64,000 bases of DNA. Origin: Acanthamoeba lenticulata (lineage: Eukaryota; Discosea; Longamoebia; Acanthamoebidae). Under the pieces are notes generated by a model that saw nothing but the letters and a program-made list of their open reading frames with translations, made no database searches and was not told the origin of the DNA. Positions 45,701 to 59,981 of this stretch are shown in pieces (the first letter of the stretch is position 1; each line of letters opens with the position of its first letter). Position numbers and translations under genes: made by a program. The DNA lies in NCBI GenBank assembly GCA_002179805.1, contig NAVB01000925.1:1-64000 (forward strand), read 5' to 3'.

Positions 45701-47060
45701 GTGCAGATAGGAGAGACCGTGGAGGACGGAGGTGATGATCGACGTCAACTGGAGTTCCGAGAAGCGGATCCCATATTTTTGCATGGCCGTAAGACTTCCC
45801 ATGGCGCAATACTCCATGATGATCTACCCCAGCGTAGAGACGAATGACGTGCAAGGTTAGGTCGTCAAGTAAGAGACGGGAGATGAAAAGCGTCACTGTA
45901 ACTTACCCACATGAAGTCGTCATTGTAGAAAGTCCCGTAGTAGCGCGCACAGTTGGGGTGGCGTGCGCGCTGTAGCAAAGAGATCTCATTGGCCACCTGG
46001 GCGCTGTTGGGTGCATGCCGCGCATGGGTTAAAAAAGACAAATGACAGGCAAGTGGAACACAACGTACACGGATGTCGTCGAGATCTCGCCTTGGCCTTG
46101 CACATGAATGATTTTGGAGGCGACCTCGAATCCAGTTTCTTTAACCATCGCCTTGTGAACGACTGCTTGTGGGCTGTGTACGCTAAAGGAGTGAGAATTC
46201 TGCATTGTACTCATCCAGATGACAGATAGACCGGCTTACCTATCGCCCAGCTTTCTGCGCAGGGTGAAGAGGTCGTTGGGGTCGCCATTCATGATCGAGT
46301 TGACGGAGTGTGCCGGGAAGACGCGCTTGTCTTCGCCCACCCGATTGTGAAGCTGCTCCGGGAGAGAGAAGCGCCAGGTGTTCTTCTTCTCCCGAGATTT
46401 TTCTACTCACGCCATGGTTGCATGAGCTTTCAGACACCAAGACAAGAGGCAAGGTAGCAAGTCGTACGGAAAGTCAACGACGCGCGCTTGCTCGACATGC
46501 TTGTTCCGCTCTGAGAGGCAGAAAACACCCAGTCAGCATAGCGTAGCAGACGAGACCTACAGGGAAGCGGGGAACAGTACCGCTGGAGAGACAATCTCGC
46601 GAACGTCTTTGAACTCAGACGATTTTCGCTGGCGCACAGCCTTGCGCTGTTGTGTAGGGCTGGTGCCAGCTCGCCCTCGATCAGGGGCCGGCATAGTGTT
46701 GCTGCTACCTTCTGTCCGACCCTTGCCTTTGAGTCGCGCCTTCGCAAACTTGGCCAGCAGGCTCCCTCCTATTCGTGGCGCTCTGCGGGTCGATTACGAG
46801 TTGAGATTTAGTTGAGGCGACGCAGTCATCCTGTGACGCTGAGCGGCACCTTTTCTCCTCTTCTTTGTCCTTCTCCTGCTCCGAGTTTGCTCGTGAAGTA
46901 CCACCTGAGCTCGCCCGCCGTGTTGACCGCTGAGAGGAACTCTGCGCACATAACGTTACTCGGATGATCAGTCTCTAAACTTCCTAAACTTCCAAGCAAA
47001 GCGCTGGTCTTTTTGGATTACCCTCGTCAGCCACCTCGACTTTTCCTTCTCCTCGGACAT
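42771..47060 (-). CDS. STE20-like protein kinase, probable pseudokinase
   Basis: Start MSEEKEKSRWLTR at 47060, spliced GG|GTAATC to SSSQRSTRRASSGG. Stop TGA 42773-42771 after STSSVQNAIW. The N-terminus is basic and Ser-rich. The kinase domain spans 46270-45010: LRRKLGDSPQAVVHKAMVKE, FEVASKII (beta-3 Lys kept), ANEISLLQRARHPN (alpha-C Glu kept), IIMEYCAMGSLTAM, then GIVHRNLKCSNVLM, ADFGMPYLW, PLWLAPEVYAGGTYNEAADI and RPSARELLRHDFF. It is STE20/GCK-like. The glycine loop is lost (GDSPQA for GxGxxG) and the catalytic HRD Asp is Asn (codon 45610-45608), so phosphotransfer is doubtful. DFG and APE are intact. The C-terminal 450 residues hold a KEK-rich helix, a Ser-rich region, a coiled coil (CQQLEMEMAQLILEKQKQSQ) and a Ser/Thr/Pro tail. 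Confidence 0.82.
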
Positions 47061-47632
47061 TCTGGTTTGCTTACTGACTTACTTCCGGCTTCCTCCGTCA
47101 ACAGGCCACCATAATCCCCAAACGCACTAAATCACCAGGGAAGGCGCTTACGCTCGTCCTCGCTCTAAGCGCTTGAACAGGTGCATTTCGCGCGTGCCTT
47201 TCCTTTCCGGTGTCGTGCGAGCTTCTGCCTTTCTGAAGGAAAAAAAAATAAAAGGAACAAGCGCTGGCAAGGGTCACGATGAGGGCGAAGGATAGGGGGA
47301 GAGAGAGAAAGAGAGAGAGAGAGAGAGGTGAAGTGCGGCCTATTCTGGCCTATTCTGGCCTTGCCTCCTCGTGACCCCTGCCAGTCCAAGAGAGGCAAGA
47401 AGGACCTTCCTGGAGTGCGCGTGGCAATTTAACTCGGGGTCACTCGAGTCGGAAATGAAGAGCGTGATCGTCGTAACCAGATCCCAGCCATAACTGGCCA
47501 GACAAGATGAATATAATAAAGGCAACCACGACGAGGCACGAGCAGAGTGCATCAATCCGGCCCACCTGACCACATGCCCAATCCAGGCGGTGCCCTTCCG
47601 CGGTGCCCCTCACTTCTCTCTCTTTGCCCCAG
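47061..47632. other. Gene-poor spacer with simple repeats
   Basis: No supported coding sequence. It contains a GA microsatellite (47299-47328), then two to three copies of the 10-mer TATTCTGGCC (47339-47360). It includes the promoter of the kinase gene (minus) and possibly that of the small plus-strand gene to the right. Confidence 0.5.
47299..47328. repeat. GA microsatellite
   Basis: (GA)n run of about 30 bases with one AAA interruption at 47308-47310. Polymorphic length is likely. Confidence 0.9.
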
Positions 47633-47982
47633 CTCACCTCATCCTACGACCTTCCTCCTCGCGAACCTGACACCGTGGCGCCTGAGCTCGACTACAAGGA
47701 CATGATCCGCATCCTGAGCCGCCCAGAGGCCATCAACGGTCGCCAGTACGTCTTTTTCTCTTCTTCTCAAGACAACGACCTTCTTGCTCGATCTCGTGCG
47801 TGCAGCAGCTCATAGCTGCTGTGTGTCTCCTGTGGGACGCCTCCAAGTCGCCGTGGTTGACTACAGGACCAGCCGCGGTCCACCAGCTCTGGTACGACGA
47901 TGTGGAGAGCCTCACCCTCAAGTGCGAGCTCGCCAAGTCTGCGCCTAGGCGCGGTACGCTCCGGCCTCAGAGTAAAAAGTAA
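47633..47982 (+). CDS. Small hypothetical gene, start not found
   Basis: After CCCCAG at 47632 an open segment reads LTSSYDLPPREPDTVAPELD and continues YKDMIRILSRPEAINGR. Downstream, after GTGCAG near 47806, another reads QLIAAVCLLWDASKSPWL, AVHQLWYDDVESLTLKC and a basic end, with TAA at 47980-47982. Codon choice (GAG CTC GAC, CTC AAG TGC GAG) is that of real genes here. The two segments do not join in phase by an obvious GT-AG pair, and no in-frame ATG is visible upstream, so this may be a small gene with an unseen first exon or a decaying copy. I recognise no family. Confidence 0.35.
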
Positions 47983-48314
47983 ACAACAAAAACAAAAATG
48001 ACCAAAAAACAAAACAACAATCGTGGGCATGTGGGACGCGATGCGCTGGATATTCCAACATGACGCAGGCGCAGCAGATGTGGAGCACCTTCCTCCACTG
48101 AGCCTTACCGACTAGGCCAAAAGGAATACTTACTTCCTCGGCTGCTTTTGCTAGGCCGAAAGGATTCTCCTGTTTGTAAACTCCTGCTGGCCTGAAAAAG
48201 GAAAGCTGCACTGCGATGTTTGCACAGGGGACGGACATTGAGGAAGAATTCTCCAAGCTGCAGCGTGGAGACCGGGCTTTTCCTGCCACTGTGCGAGCAT
48301 TGAATCAAAACGAC
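47983..48314. other. Spacer upstream of the MRH protein gene
   Basis: A-rich stretch (47975-48020) then mixed sequence, with no recognisable gene. An in-frame ATG at 48216 could extend the next gene, but the signal peptide argues for 48315. Confidence 0.4.
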
Positions 48315-49336
48315 ATGCAGCAGCGGCGCATACTGGCCTTGCTGGTGTTGTTGGTGGCCTGTGTACTTGGCCGTGTAGCGGCGTTTTCAGTGTGCAGCTA
48401 CACAGACGGCGCCACAGGCCAGTTCTACGACCTTACCCCCTTGGCAGAGGCCTTTTCAAAGAACCCAGCCCAGGCTCCGCCAGGTATGCCTCTTGCTTCT
48501 TGGTTCCTCCAACACGTGCCTGGGCAGGAGTTAAGCAGTCCGTCCTTTTATGTTGGACTGCACTAGACTCGATGGGCTACCTCTACTTCTTGTCACCCTG
48601 TAAGCCCACGGTGAACGAAAAATGCATACTCAGCGACATGGGCATGTGCCAAGTGTCCGGAACCGGATCTCCTTATTCGCTGGGCACCTTCAGCGGTTCC
48701 AAGATCATGGCCTGTATGTCCAAGTTACTTTCTCATCTAGAGCCCAGCTAACCTCAAACATGCCCAGTGCCATCCGGCAGGGAAGGGGTGCGCGTGACCT
48801 ACCCACTTGTCCTGGAGCGATCAGCCCAGGTGGACTACATCTGCAACAAGAGCGCGGGCCAGGGTTCGCTCATTGGCGTCAAGATCCCTAGTGCTCCACC
48901 ACCGCCGTACCAATTTGAGTTTGAGTGGGTCACCTCCTACGCCTGCCCAGGCAAGTCCGGCGGAGGAGGGAACAGCAAGTCCAGTGCAGACATCGGCCTG
49001 GCTGGTGGGTGGATCTTTGTCATTTGGTATGCACCCACTTACCTTGCGTCAAGGACCGCACGCTCATCAACCACGACACAGTCTTGCAAGTGTGAGTGTT
49101 GTGTACTTGGGCGTTGGCGTGGCTGTGCAGAGATTCTACTTCAAAAAGCAAGGCCTGGAGATGATACCCAACAGCTCCCTGTGGCTCAGCCTGCCCGGAC
49201 TTGTGAAGGTAGGACGATCTACAGGACAACTGTGCAAACACTTTACATTGATAAGCTTTGCCTTGTGCAGGACGGCCACATTTTTGTTTACATGAAGGCT
49301 AAGGGGCTGGTGCGGAGGGACTACGAGGGAGTGTGA
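48315..49336 (+). CDS. Mannose-6-phosphate-receptor-homology (MRH) membrane protein
   Basis: Start chosen at 48315 (MQQRRILALLVLLVACVLG), a good signal peptide. The upstream in-frame ATG at 48216 would bury it. The luminal domain reads CSYTDGATGQFYDLTPLA, YLYFLSPCKP, GMCQVSGTGSPYSLG, GVRVTYPLVLERSAQVDYIC and YQFEFEWVTSYACP, with the paired cysteines and the Gln, Arg, Glu and Tyr-containing motifs of the MRH fold (M6P receptors, Yos9, Atg27). A transmembrane segment follows (IGLAGGWIFVIW ... VYLGVGVAVQRF, split by an intron) and then a short cytosolic tail ending GLVRRDYEGV. It is a likely lysosomal-enzyme sorting or Atg27-type trafficking receptor. Which of these is not decidable here. Stop TGA 49334-49336. 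Confidence 0.8.
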
Positions 49337-50148
49337 GAGTGCTTGAGTTATCTTGGCAACAAGGAAATCAACGATGATGACTGAGGCAAAACCAGGTTTT
49401 GCCAGCCTCTTGCTGATGGACCAATCGCACCTGAGTCCCGTCGTTCGTGCTCGAGGAATGTCACTTGAAATTGCATGTTGGAACAGCGCAACAGCCATGC
49501 ACTCGGTGAGCTGCTGGATGACAAAGGTCGAGTAGAGCTCGAAGGGCAGGTGGACAAGCGTCCAGACGACCAGCACCACGAACGCGATTTCATTCTAGGG
49601 TCCGAGCCCCAGCCACAGGGTCGACACGCGCACAGCTGCTCGCACACGCGGCCTTGCCGCCCCCTGCAGTAGTGCCGCTTCCTTCAGCCTTAATCGCAAG
49701 TGAGGCCTCTGGCGAACCTGCCCTCAAGAGGCAGCGATCGGGCTGTCAACGATGTAATGCAAGCTCCCTTTTGCCATGGTACTTTTCTGCGGGCTCCAAG
49801 GTTAAAAAATGCTCAACGTTCTCCCTCTTGTTCCCTCTTGTTCTCAAACGTTGCATCATTTAGCATTTTTTGGTATACTTTTCTTTGCTCTTTTCCTTCA
49901 CGCAAACCAGGAAATCTGGAGGAAAGAAAAAGGCGGGAACTGCAGCGAAGGCAGTTGGTCTGCGAAGAGAGAAGAAGGAAGAAGGTGAGAAGACTTGTCA
50001 GAAAATCGAGGTGGTGGTTGGTCGGGAGGTCGCACACAACACTTCCGCAACTTTTTGACGTTCGGAGACAGCGGCCACGCGCATCTGGTGTTCTGAAACT
50101 CATCTTTCCGCTCAGCGCATCGCACTACCTACACACTCAAGCGGCGCT
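49337..50148. other. Long spacer between the MRH and SQS1-like genes
   Basis: About 800 bases without an intact gene. It contains a short minus-strand remnant (49506-49593) and then pyrimidine-rich, poorly structured sequence up to the ATG at 50149, probably the promoter and 5' leader of the plus-strand gene. Confidence 0.5.
49506..49593 (-). pseudogene. Possible fragment of a Ste24/CAAX protease-1 gene
   Basis: Minus strand after CTAG at 49594 reads NEIAFVVLVVWTLVHLPFEL then YSTFVI. This resembles the membrane segment before the (Y/N)TFVIEEKHGFN motif of Ste24-type CAAX proteases, but the EEKHGFN continuation is replaced by unrelated QQLTECM. Nothing else of the protease (HExxH) is found nearby. 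A decayed exon or a chance match are both possible. Confidence 0.3.
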
Positions 50149-53100
50149 ATGAAGAGGGGACACTTTGGCAAGAGCCCCAAGGGCAAGGGAAGCTATCATC
50201 ATAAGCCCAGCGGCGACACAAAGCGCAGGAAGAGCGGAGGCAGAGGAGGACCGGGTGCATCGCCTGTGGGCGATGGTGTGCAGCCAAGGCGGAACCGCAG
50301 TCGATCGAGCGGCTTCCAAGAGTTTGGGAACTTCCTCTGGACCTTTGACGCCGCCACCAACCACTGGGTGGCTAAAGAGGCTGATCACGATGATGCCCCA
50401 GCCCCAGCCCCTGCTTCGTCATACGCAGTAGTAGACAGCCGAGGTAGCGGCCACTCCAAGGCCGCGCTCAAGGAGCTGAATGAGTTTGGCCGCGAGTTCG
50501 CGGCGCCCCACAAGGGCAAAAAGGGAAGAACCAACAGCATCAACAACGGCCGTAAGCAAAAGGGCGGCAGCAAGGCCAAGCCTCACTTGATCGAAGATGA
50601 AGACAGCGAGGAGATTGATGCCGACTGCGCGTTCATCGGCTTCCGCAGTGACCGGACGTCGTCGGACAAGATGTCCCCCGCCAGCAGTGCAGGAGGAAGC
50701 TTCATGATGCGATTCGTCAAGGGCGAGACGATGCACGATTCACGACGCGAGAAGACTATTGACGACGAGGATCCTGCCGACGGCGCGCCCGTCGTCAAGG
50801 CCGAGCTGAAGGTGGAGATCAAGGCTCAGACCCAGGTCGGAGTCGACGCCGAAGTCAAGATGCAGGTTCAGCAGCAGTCGGAAGCGGTCCCCGACGAGGA
50901 GCGCAGCCGCGCCCGGCCGACGCGGTGGCAAAGCGAGCCAGCCATGCCCAAGTTCGCGCCCATCGTGTCGCCCTCGCGCGCCTTGGGAGGTATGCCGGCC
51001 ACGCCACAGCACCACCAGTCACCCTTCAGCGGACGCGGCCGAGGCCGCGGTGGCGCTATGGTCTCGCCGGGCAGCGGCGGTCGCGGCCGAGGTCGCGGCA
51101 TGAGCCCCAACTCGCCCACGGCGCCAGTCGACTTCCACTGGGCCTATACGGACCCGACGGCCGCGCTCGAGGCCGAGGCCGACATCTCTGTCGCCGCCAC
51201 CAACGGCAGCAACACAGAGGTCACGCTCATGGTCAAGCAAGAGCAGCCGCAGCACCACCACGCGGGCGATCATCCCGGGGTGAGCGTCGTCAGTCTCGTG
51301 GCCACCGTCGACGGTGGCTCTACGACAGCCACGATCAGCGCCTCTTCGTCGAACCCGACGAGCGCCATGAAGGCGACAAAGAAGAAGGAGAAGAAGTGGA
51401 AGGAGCGGCAACAGAAGAAGAACCGCCAGCGGAGCGGCATCGAGCCCGTCGAGTCGGACGAGGCGCTCTTCACCACGCGTGACCTCATGCGGGCCCGCAT
51501 GCGTGCCGCCGCTGTCGGCCTCCCGTCAGGTGCGCGCGCGCAGAGCTCAGAGGACGACGAGGTCAACGCCGAAGCCGACGAGGCCTTCCTCTTTGGCCGC
51601 GGAGGCCGCGAGACCCGCAAAGGTACGCGCCCAGCAGCCCAACACGGTTCCTCCTCGCGCCAGGCTCAAAAGGCTCACGCTCGCTTGGTTCGGGACTGGG
51701 GCGCACAGGCATGAAGAAGAAGCAGCAGAAGAAGCTGCTCAAGCAGCAGAAGAAGAACAGCAAGAAGAACAACAAGAAGGGAACGGTGTTTGCCATGGAC
51801 GATGACGACAGCGAGGACGAGGATGAGCTGCTGCTCGACGACGAGCTCGTCCGGGACTACCTCCTCAACACCGATCTCTCCGACCTGAACCTGAACGTGC
51901 GCGTCGACGCTTACTTCCCCCCTCTGCTCGCGCGTTTCCTCGTCGAGGGCCTCAGCTGACCCGCTGGCCTTGGTGTGGCCTCAATGCAGGAGGCGGAGAT
52001 GGAGGAGCACCTCCTCCTTCACATTGTGTCGCAGCTCAACGATTACCACCTTTCTGATCAGGATGAGGAGGAGGATGAAGACGATGACGATGACGAGGAG
52101 GAGGAGGACGAGGATGAGGACGACGGCGAGGAGGATGAGGGTGATGAAGACGCTGAAGATGATGACGACGACGACGAGGATGAGGATGATGATGACGAAG
52201 ATGAGGATGATGATGAAGACGATGATGATGAAGAGGATGACGATGAAGATGAGAGCGACGAAGATGTTTACGTCAGCCGCCGTCGGGCGCCACAGACTAC
52301 CGCCCAGTCCAAGCGCAAGCCCACTCCGCTCGGCCTCCCGGCCTGGGATGAGACAGAGACCGGTACGGCCACACACGGCGCACCCTTCTTGGTTCCTTTT
52401 GACCGGGCTCACCACGACATCTCCGTCTTCCGCCTACGTGTACAGCTGTGGTCAGGGCCGCCGCCGAGAAGCAATTCGACGCGGTGCTCAGCGCAGACTT
52501 TATCTCGCTGCACACCGACCGGCCTCCAAGTACGCGCTTGCGCCCCCCAGTGGGTATGGGTGGATGATGGTGGTCATCGATCGTAATCATCATCGGTATG
52601 ATGATGGTGATGATGAAGATGAGCCAGCCATGTTGTTGTTGTTGTTGGCGATGATCCAACAATGCCGCAGCCGGGGCGCATGTGGTCCTGCTTTCCCTTT
52701 AAAGGCCGCCTCTGATGACCTTGCCTCGTCCCACTCTGCCGGTAGTGGAGGAGGCAAGCGAGGAGGCGTGAGCGGCCGAAGCCCCGCGCGTGCGCGCCAC
52801 AACAAACAAACCAATATATTAGCGGAGCACACATCTCAGAATGTGCAACGCCATGACCCCGCCCTTCGCGCACGCGCCAAGCACACGCGCATGTGCCGGC
52901 CGAGGCTGCCGTCCCGCCACGCCCAGGCCGCCTCCAATCCCTCACCCCGCACGCGCACGCACACACACAGGCTTCCAGCAGCGGCTGCGAGGCCCGGCCC
53001 GCGGAGGCAGCGCCAGCTGGTCGTCGTCGGCCCGCGACGAGGCGCGCCAGCGGCCGCCCAAGGGCTACTCCCCGGGCAAGCAGCACTATCAGCAGCAACA

Positions 53101-54184
53101 ACAGCAGCAGCAGCGCCGGGGCCGCAGCAAGTCGGGCGGGCGCGGCAAGAAGGGCCGGTGGGCCAACGACGAGGACGAGTTTGACGAGGAGGCCATCACC
53201 GACGAGGAGGTGCGACTCGAGTCCATTCTCGTTCTCCTTTTGAGAGTCCCTCGTCGTTGGCTCACCTGCGTTTGTGGGAGCAGGAGCTGCCCTACATCGA
53301 CCGGACACGGCTCAAGGGCAAGCCCCGCGCGCCGAACGGCATGATCACCGTCCACTCCATCAACGAGACCATCCGCAACTTCATCGCCAACGAGGACAAG
53401 GAATGGTGCGTGTGTGGTGATGAACCAACAAACAACCATCAAAGCAGTCGATTGCGCTGCTGCTTGCTGCTGCTGGTCCTCAGCGCTAACGCAGCCAGCG
53501 CGGCGCAGGCTGGAGCTCCCGCCGATGAACAAGAAGCAGCGCGTGATGGTCCACCAACTCTCCGAGCTCTACCACCTCAAGAGCAAGAGCTATGGCTCTG
53601 GTACGTACACCAGCGTGCATCCTCACCCCCCTGAGGCGGTCGGCTTGGGCCTGCGCAGCTCACGCGTCGATCGCACAAACACGCAAACGCACAGGCCGGC
53701 TCCGCTTCCCGATGCTGGTCAAGACCATCTACACGTGCTACCCGCAGCCAAACGAGCTGCTGACGTTCCTCAACCACGCGGCCAAGATCAAGGCCACCCA
53801 AGCGGCGCCGCCTAAGCCCAAGCTCACCAAGGAGGAGTCCAAGCGCCTGCGGAAGCTCAAGCACACGCGGAAGCACGAACGCGTGACCGGCACCGTCGTG
53901 TTGACCAAGCGCATGATGGACGGCCAGGTGGTGGGCGAGGGCGCCGACCCGCTGGGCCAGGAGACCATCGGCGCGCGTCTCCTGCAGTCCATGGGCTGGA
54001 CCGGAGGCGGTCTCGTCGGTACGCGTCCACCTCTCCCTCAGCAAGGGGATGAAGGTGATGAGAAAGGAAGGGATGATGCTGATGCCATCCTCCGCCGCGC
54101 GGACACACAGGCACCAACGGAGAAGGCATTGCGGAACCGCTCGTGGCCATCGTCAAGAACAACCGCAAGGGCCTCGGCTTCTAA
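50149..54184 (+). CDS. SQS1-like R3H and G-patch protein
   Basis: Start MKRGHFGKSPKGKGSYHHKP at 50149, stop TAA 54182-54184. The N-terminal 500 residues are one exon: basic and Gly-rich, with FGNFLWTFD, an RGRGRGG cluster (RGG-type RNA binding) and KKKEKKWKERQQKKN. A Lys-rich exon and an extreme Asp/Glu run follow (52062-52260). The conserved part is C-terminal: ELPYIDRTRLKG and NETIRNFIAN, then an R3H domain (LPPMNKKQRVMVHQLSELYH, then LKSKSYGSG RLRFPML), then a G-patch (IGARLLQSMGWTGGGLVGTN ... NRKGLGF) at the very end. R3H plus terminal G-patch is the layout of Sqs1/Pfa1, which activates the DEAH helicase Prp43 in ribosome biogenesis and splicing (family knowledge). Confidence 0.82.
52062..52260 (+). 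repeat. Asp/Glu codon repeat (GAN)n
   Basis: About 65 consecutive codons, almost all GAT/GAC/GAG/GAA, inside the SQS1-like gene. They encode one of the longest pure acidic tracts one could expect in a nuclear protein. Confidence 0.9.
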
Positions 54185-54474
54185 CAACAAACAAGCCACT
54201 CTCCCCCTCTGGGGCGATGAGCTTGTTGTTGCGTGTAAAGAAGGACAAGAAGGAAACAAAAAAACACGACTCGCGTTGCGATCGCTGAATTCTGGTCCGT
54301 GGAGGGAGCGCCTGCTTTATCGCTTTCTTCCCTTGTCGTCCTCCTGAATTTCGTCTGGTGGTCGGTCGTCTCGTTGAAGGTGACAAGTAGAAGGAGCGAG
54401 AGGCCGCTGGCGTGCGCCCATCACTCTTTGCATGGTTCACTAGGACGTGCTCACGCACATCGACACCAGGAGGA

Positions 54475-55561
54475 ATGGCCCATACGCTGTTGTGGCGCAA
54501 CGTCAAATGCGTTGTGGTAGGGGACGGCAACGTTGGCAAGACCTGCATGCTCATCTCCTACACAACCAACGCCTTCCCTTGTATGTTCTCCTCTCTTTGC
54601 CAGCGATGGTGGGTGATTTTGTAGCTAACAGCTGCTGTGGTGATGCAGCGGTGTACATTCCAACTATATTCGACAACTACAGGTAAGAGTCTTTCACATT
54701 GTCCCTGCTCTACATATTGCTATTCAGCTGACACTTTATGGCAGCGCCAACGTAATGGTGGATGGCCAAGTGGTCTACCTCGGGCTGTGGGACACCGCAG
54801 GCCAAGAAGAATACGATCGTCTCCGACCCCTTGTACACCTCTCCACATCACACACTTCCTTCCCCTCCATGACCCACTCGAGTGAGGCCTGCAGAGTTAC
54901 CCCCAGACCGACGTGTTCTTGCTATGCTTCTCGATCGTGTCGCCACCAAGCTTTGAGGTGCTTCCACCCCCACCCACACCGGTCCCAAAGCTCCCAAGCC
55001 AACGACCAACGGCTCCTTTCACAGAACGTGCGCTCGAGGTGGAATCCCGAGGTCGTGCACCATTGTCCCGGCGTGCCACGGTTTGTCGTGGGTCTCAAGA
55101 AAGACCTCCGCTCGTACGTGCTGGCCTAGCACGCTGTGGAGATATCTATTTGCAGCCACGCGCTCAAGCTCTTGTTGTGTTTGTGCAGGGATGAAGAGGT
55201 GACGAAGCGATTAGCAGACAAGGGCCTGGAGCCCATCACGCAAGCCGAGGGCGAGGCCCTGGCGAAGGAGATCGGTGCAGCAGGCTATTTCGAGTGCTCG
55301 GCCCTCACCCAGGAAGGACTCCAGGTTGATCCCTCCCCCTCCCCCTCCCCCAACTGCCCTTCCTGCCCATCGAACGATGGTGGCTTAAGCCGAACACCAC
55401 CCCAGGACGTCTTCACCGAGGCCATTCGAGCAGTGCTCCATCCACCCGGGCCGCAGCAGGTGGCACGCACCAAAAGCCGCCGGCGGACCATCGAAGACAA
55501 GCTGCGCAAGGCGGCTCGGAGGGTATCCCGCCGAGCGCAGAAGGCGTGCGTCTTGAGTTGA
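54475..55561 (+). CDS. Rho-family small GTPase
   Basis: Start [20 protein letters not shown] at 54475, stop TGA 55559-55561. Exons give GDGNVGKTC (P-loop, Asn at the Rac Ala13 position), [13 protein letters not shown] (switch I with the effector Thr), [16 protein letters not shown] (switch II, Gln61 kept), [47 protein letters not shown], then [11 protein letters not shown] (SAK-type loop) and [11 protein letters not shown]. The polybasic tail [20 protein letters not shown] ends in CVLS, a CaaX box whose Ser favours farnesylation. GLKKDL replaces GTKxDL, losing the Thr of the base-binding motif while keeping Lys and Asp. The Rho insert is present but short. Actin and vesicle regulation is expected. 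Confidence 0.9.
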
Positions 55562-55620
55562 GCTCAGGACCTAGGGACAGAGCAATGCATAGAAAGCAGC
55601 TGGTTTTTATCGTACGGAAC

Positions 55621-59873
<4,253 letters not shown>

Positions 59874-59981
59874 ACCGCACGAATAGAGTTAACGATTTCG
59901 GGATCAAATTACAAACGATGCTGCACAGTTTGGCGCCAAAACCAAATTGTCGACAGCTTCCGCAAGAGAGGTGATCCGGCC

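Noticed and set aside
47299..47360. CRISPR-like or telomeric array
   Set aside because: Only a GA microsatellite and two to three copies of a 10-mer, with no spacers and no telomere motif.
51970..53184. Plus-strand 404-codon Met/Arg/Lys-rich frame
   Set aside because: Out-of-frame reading of the (GAN)n tract and following introns of the SQS1-like gene.
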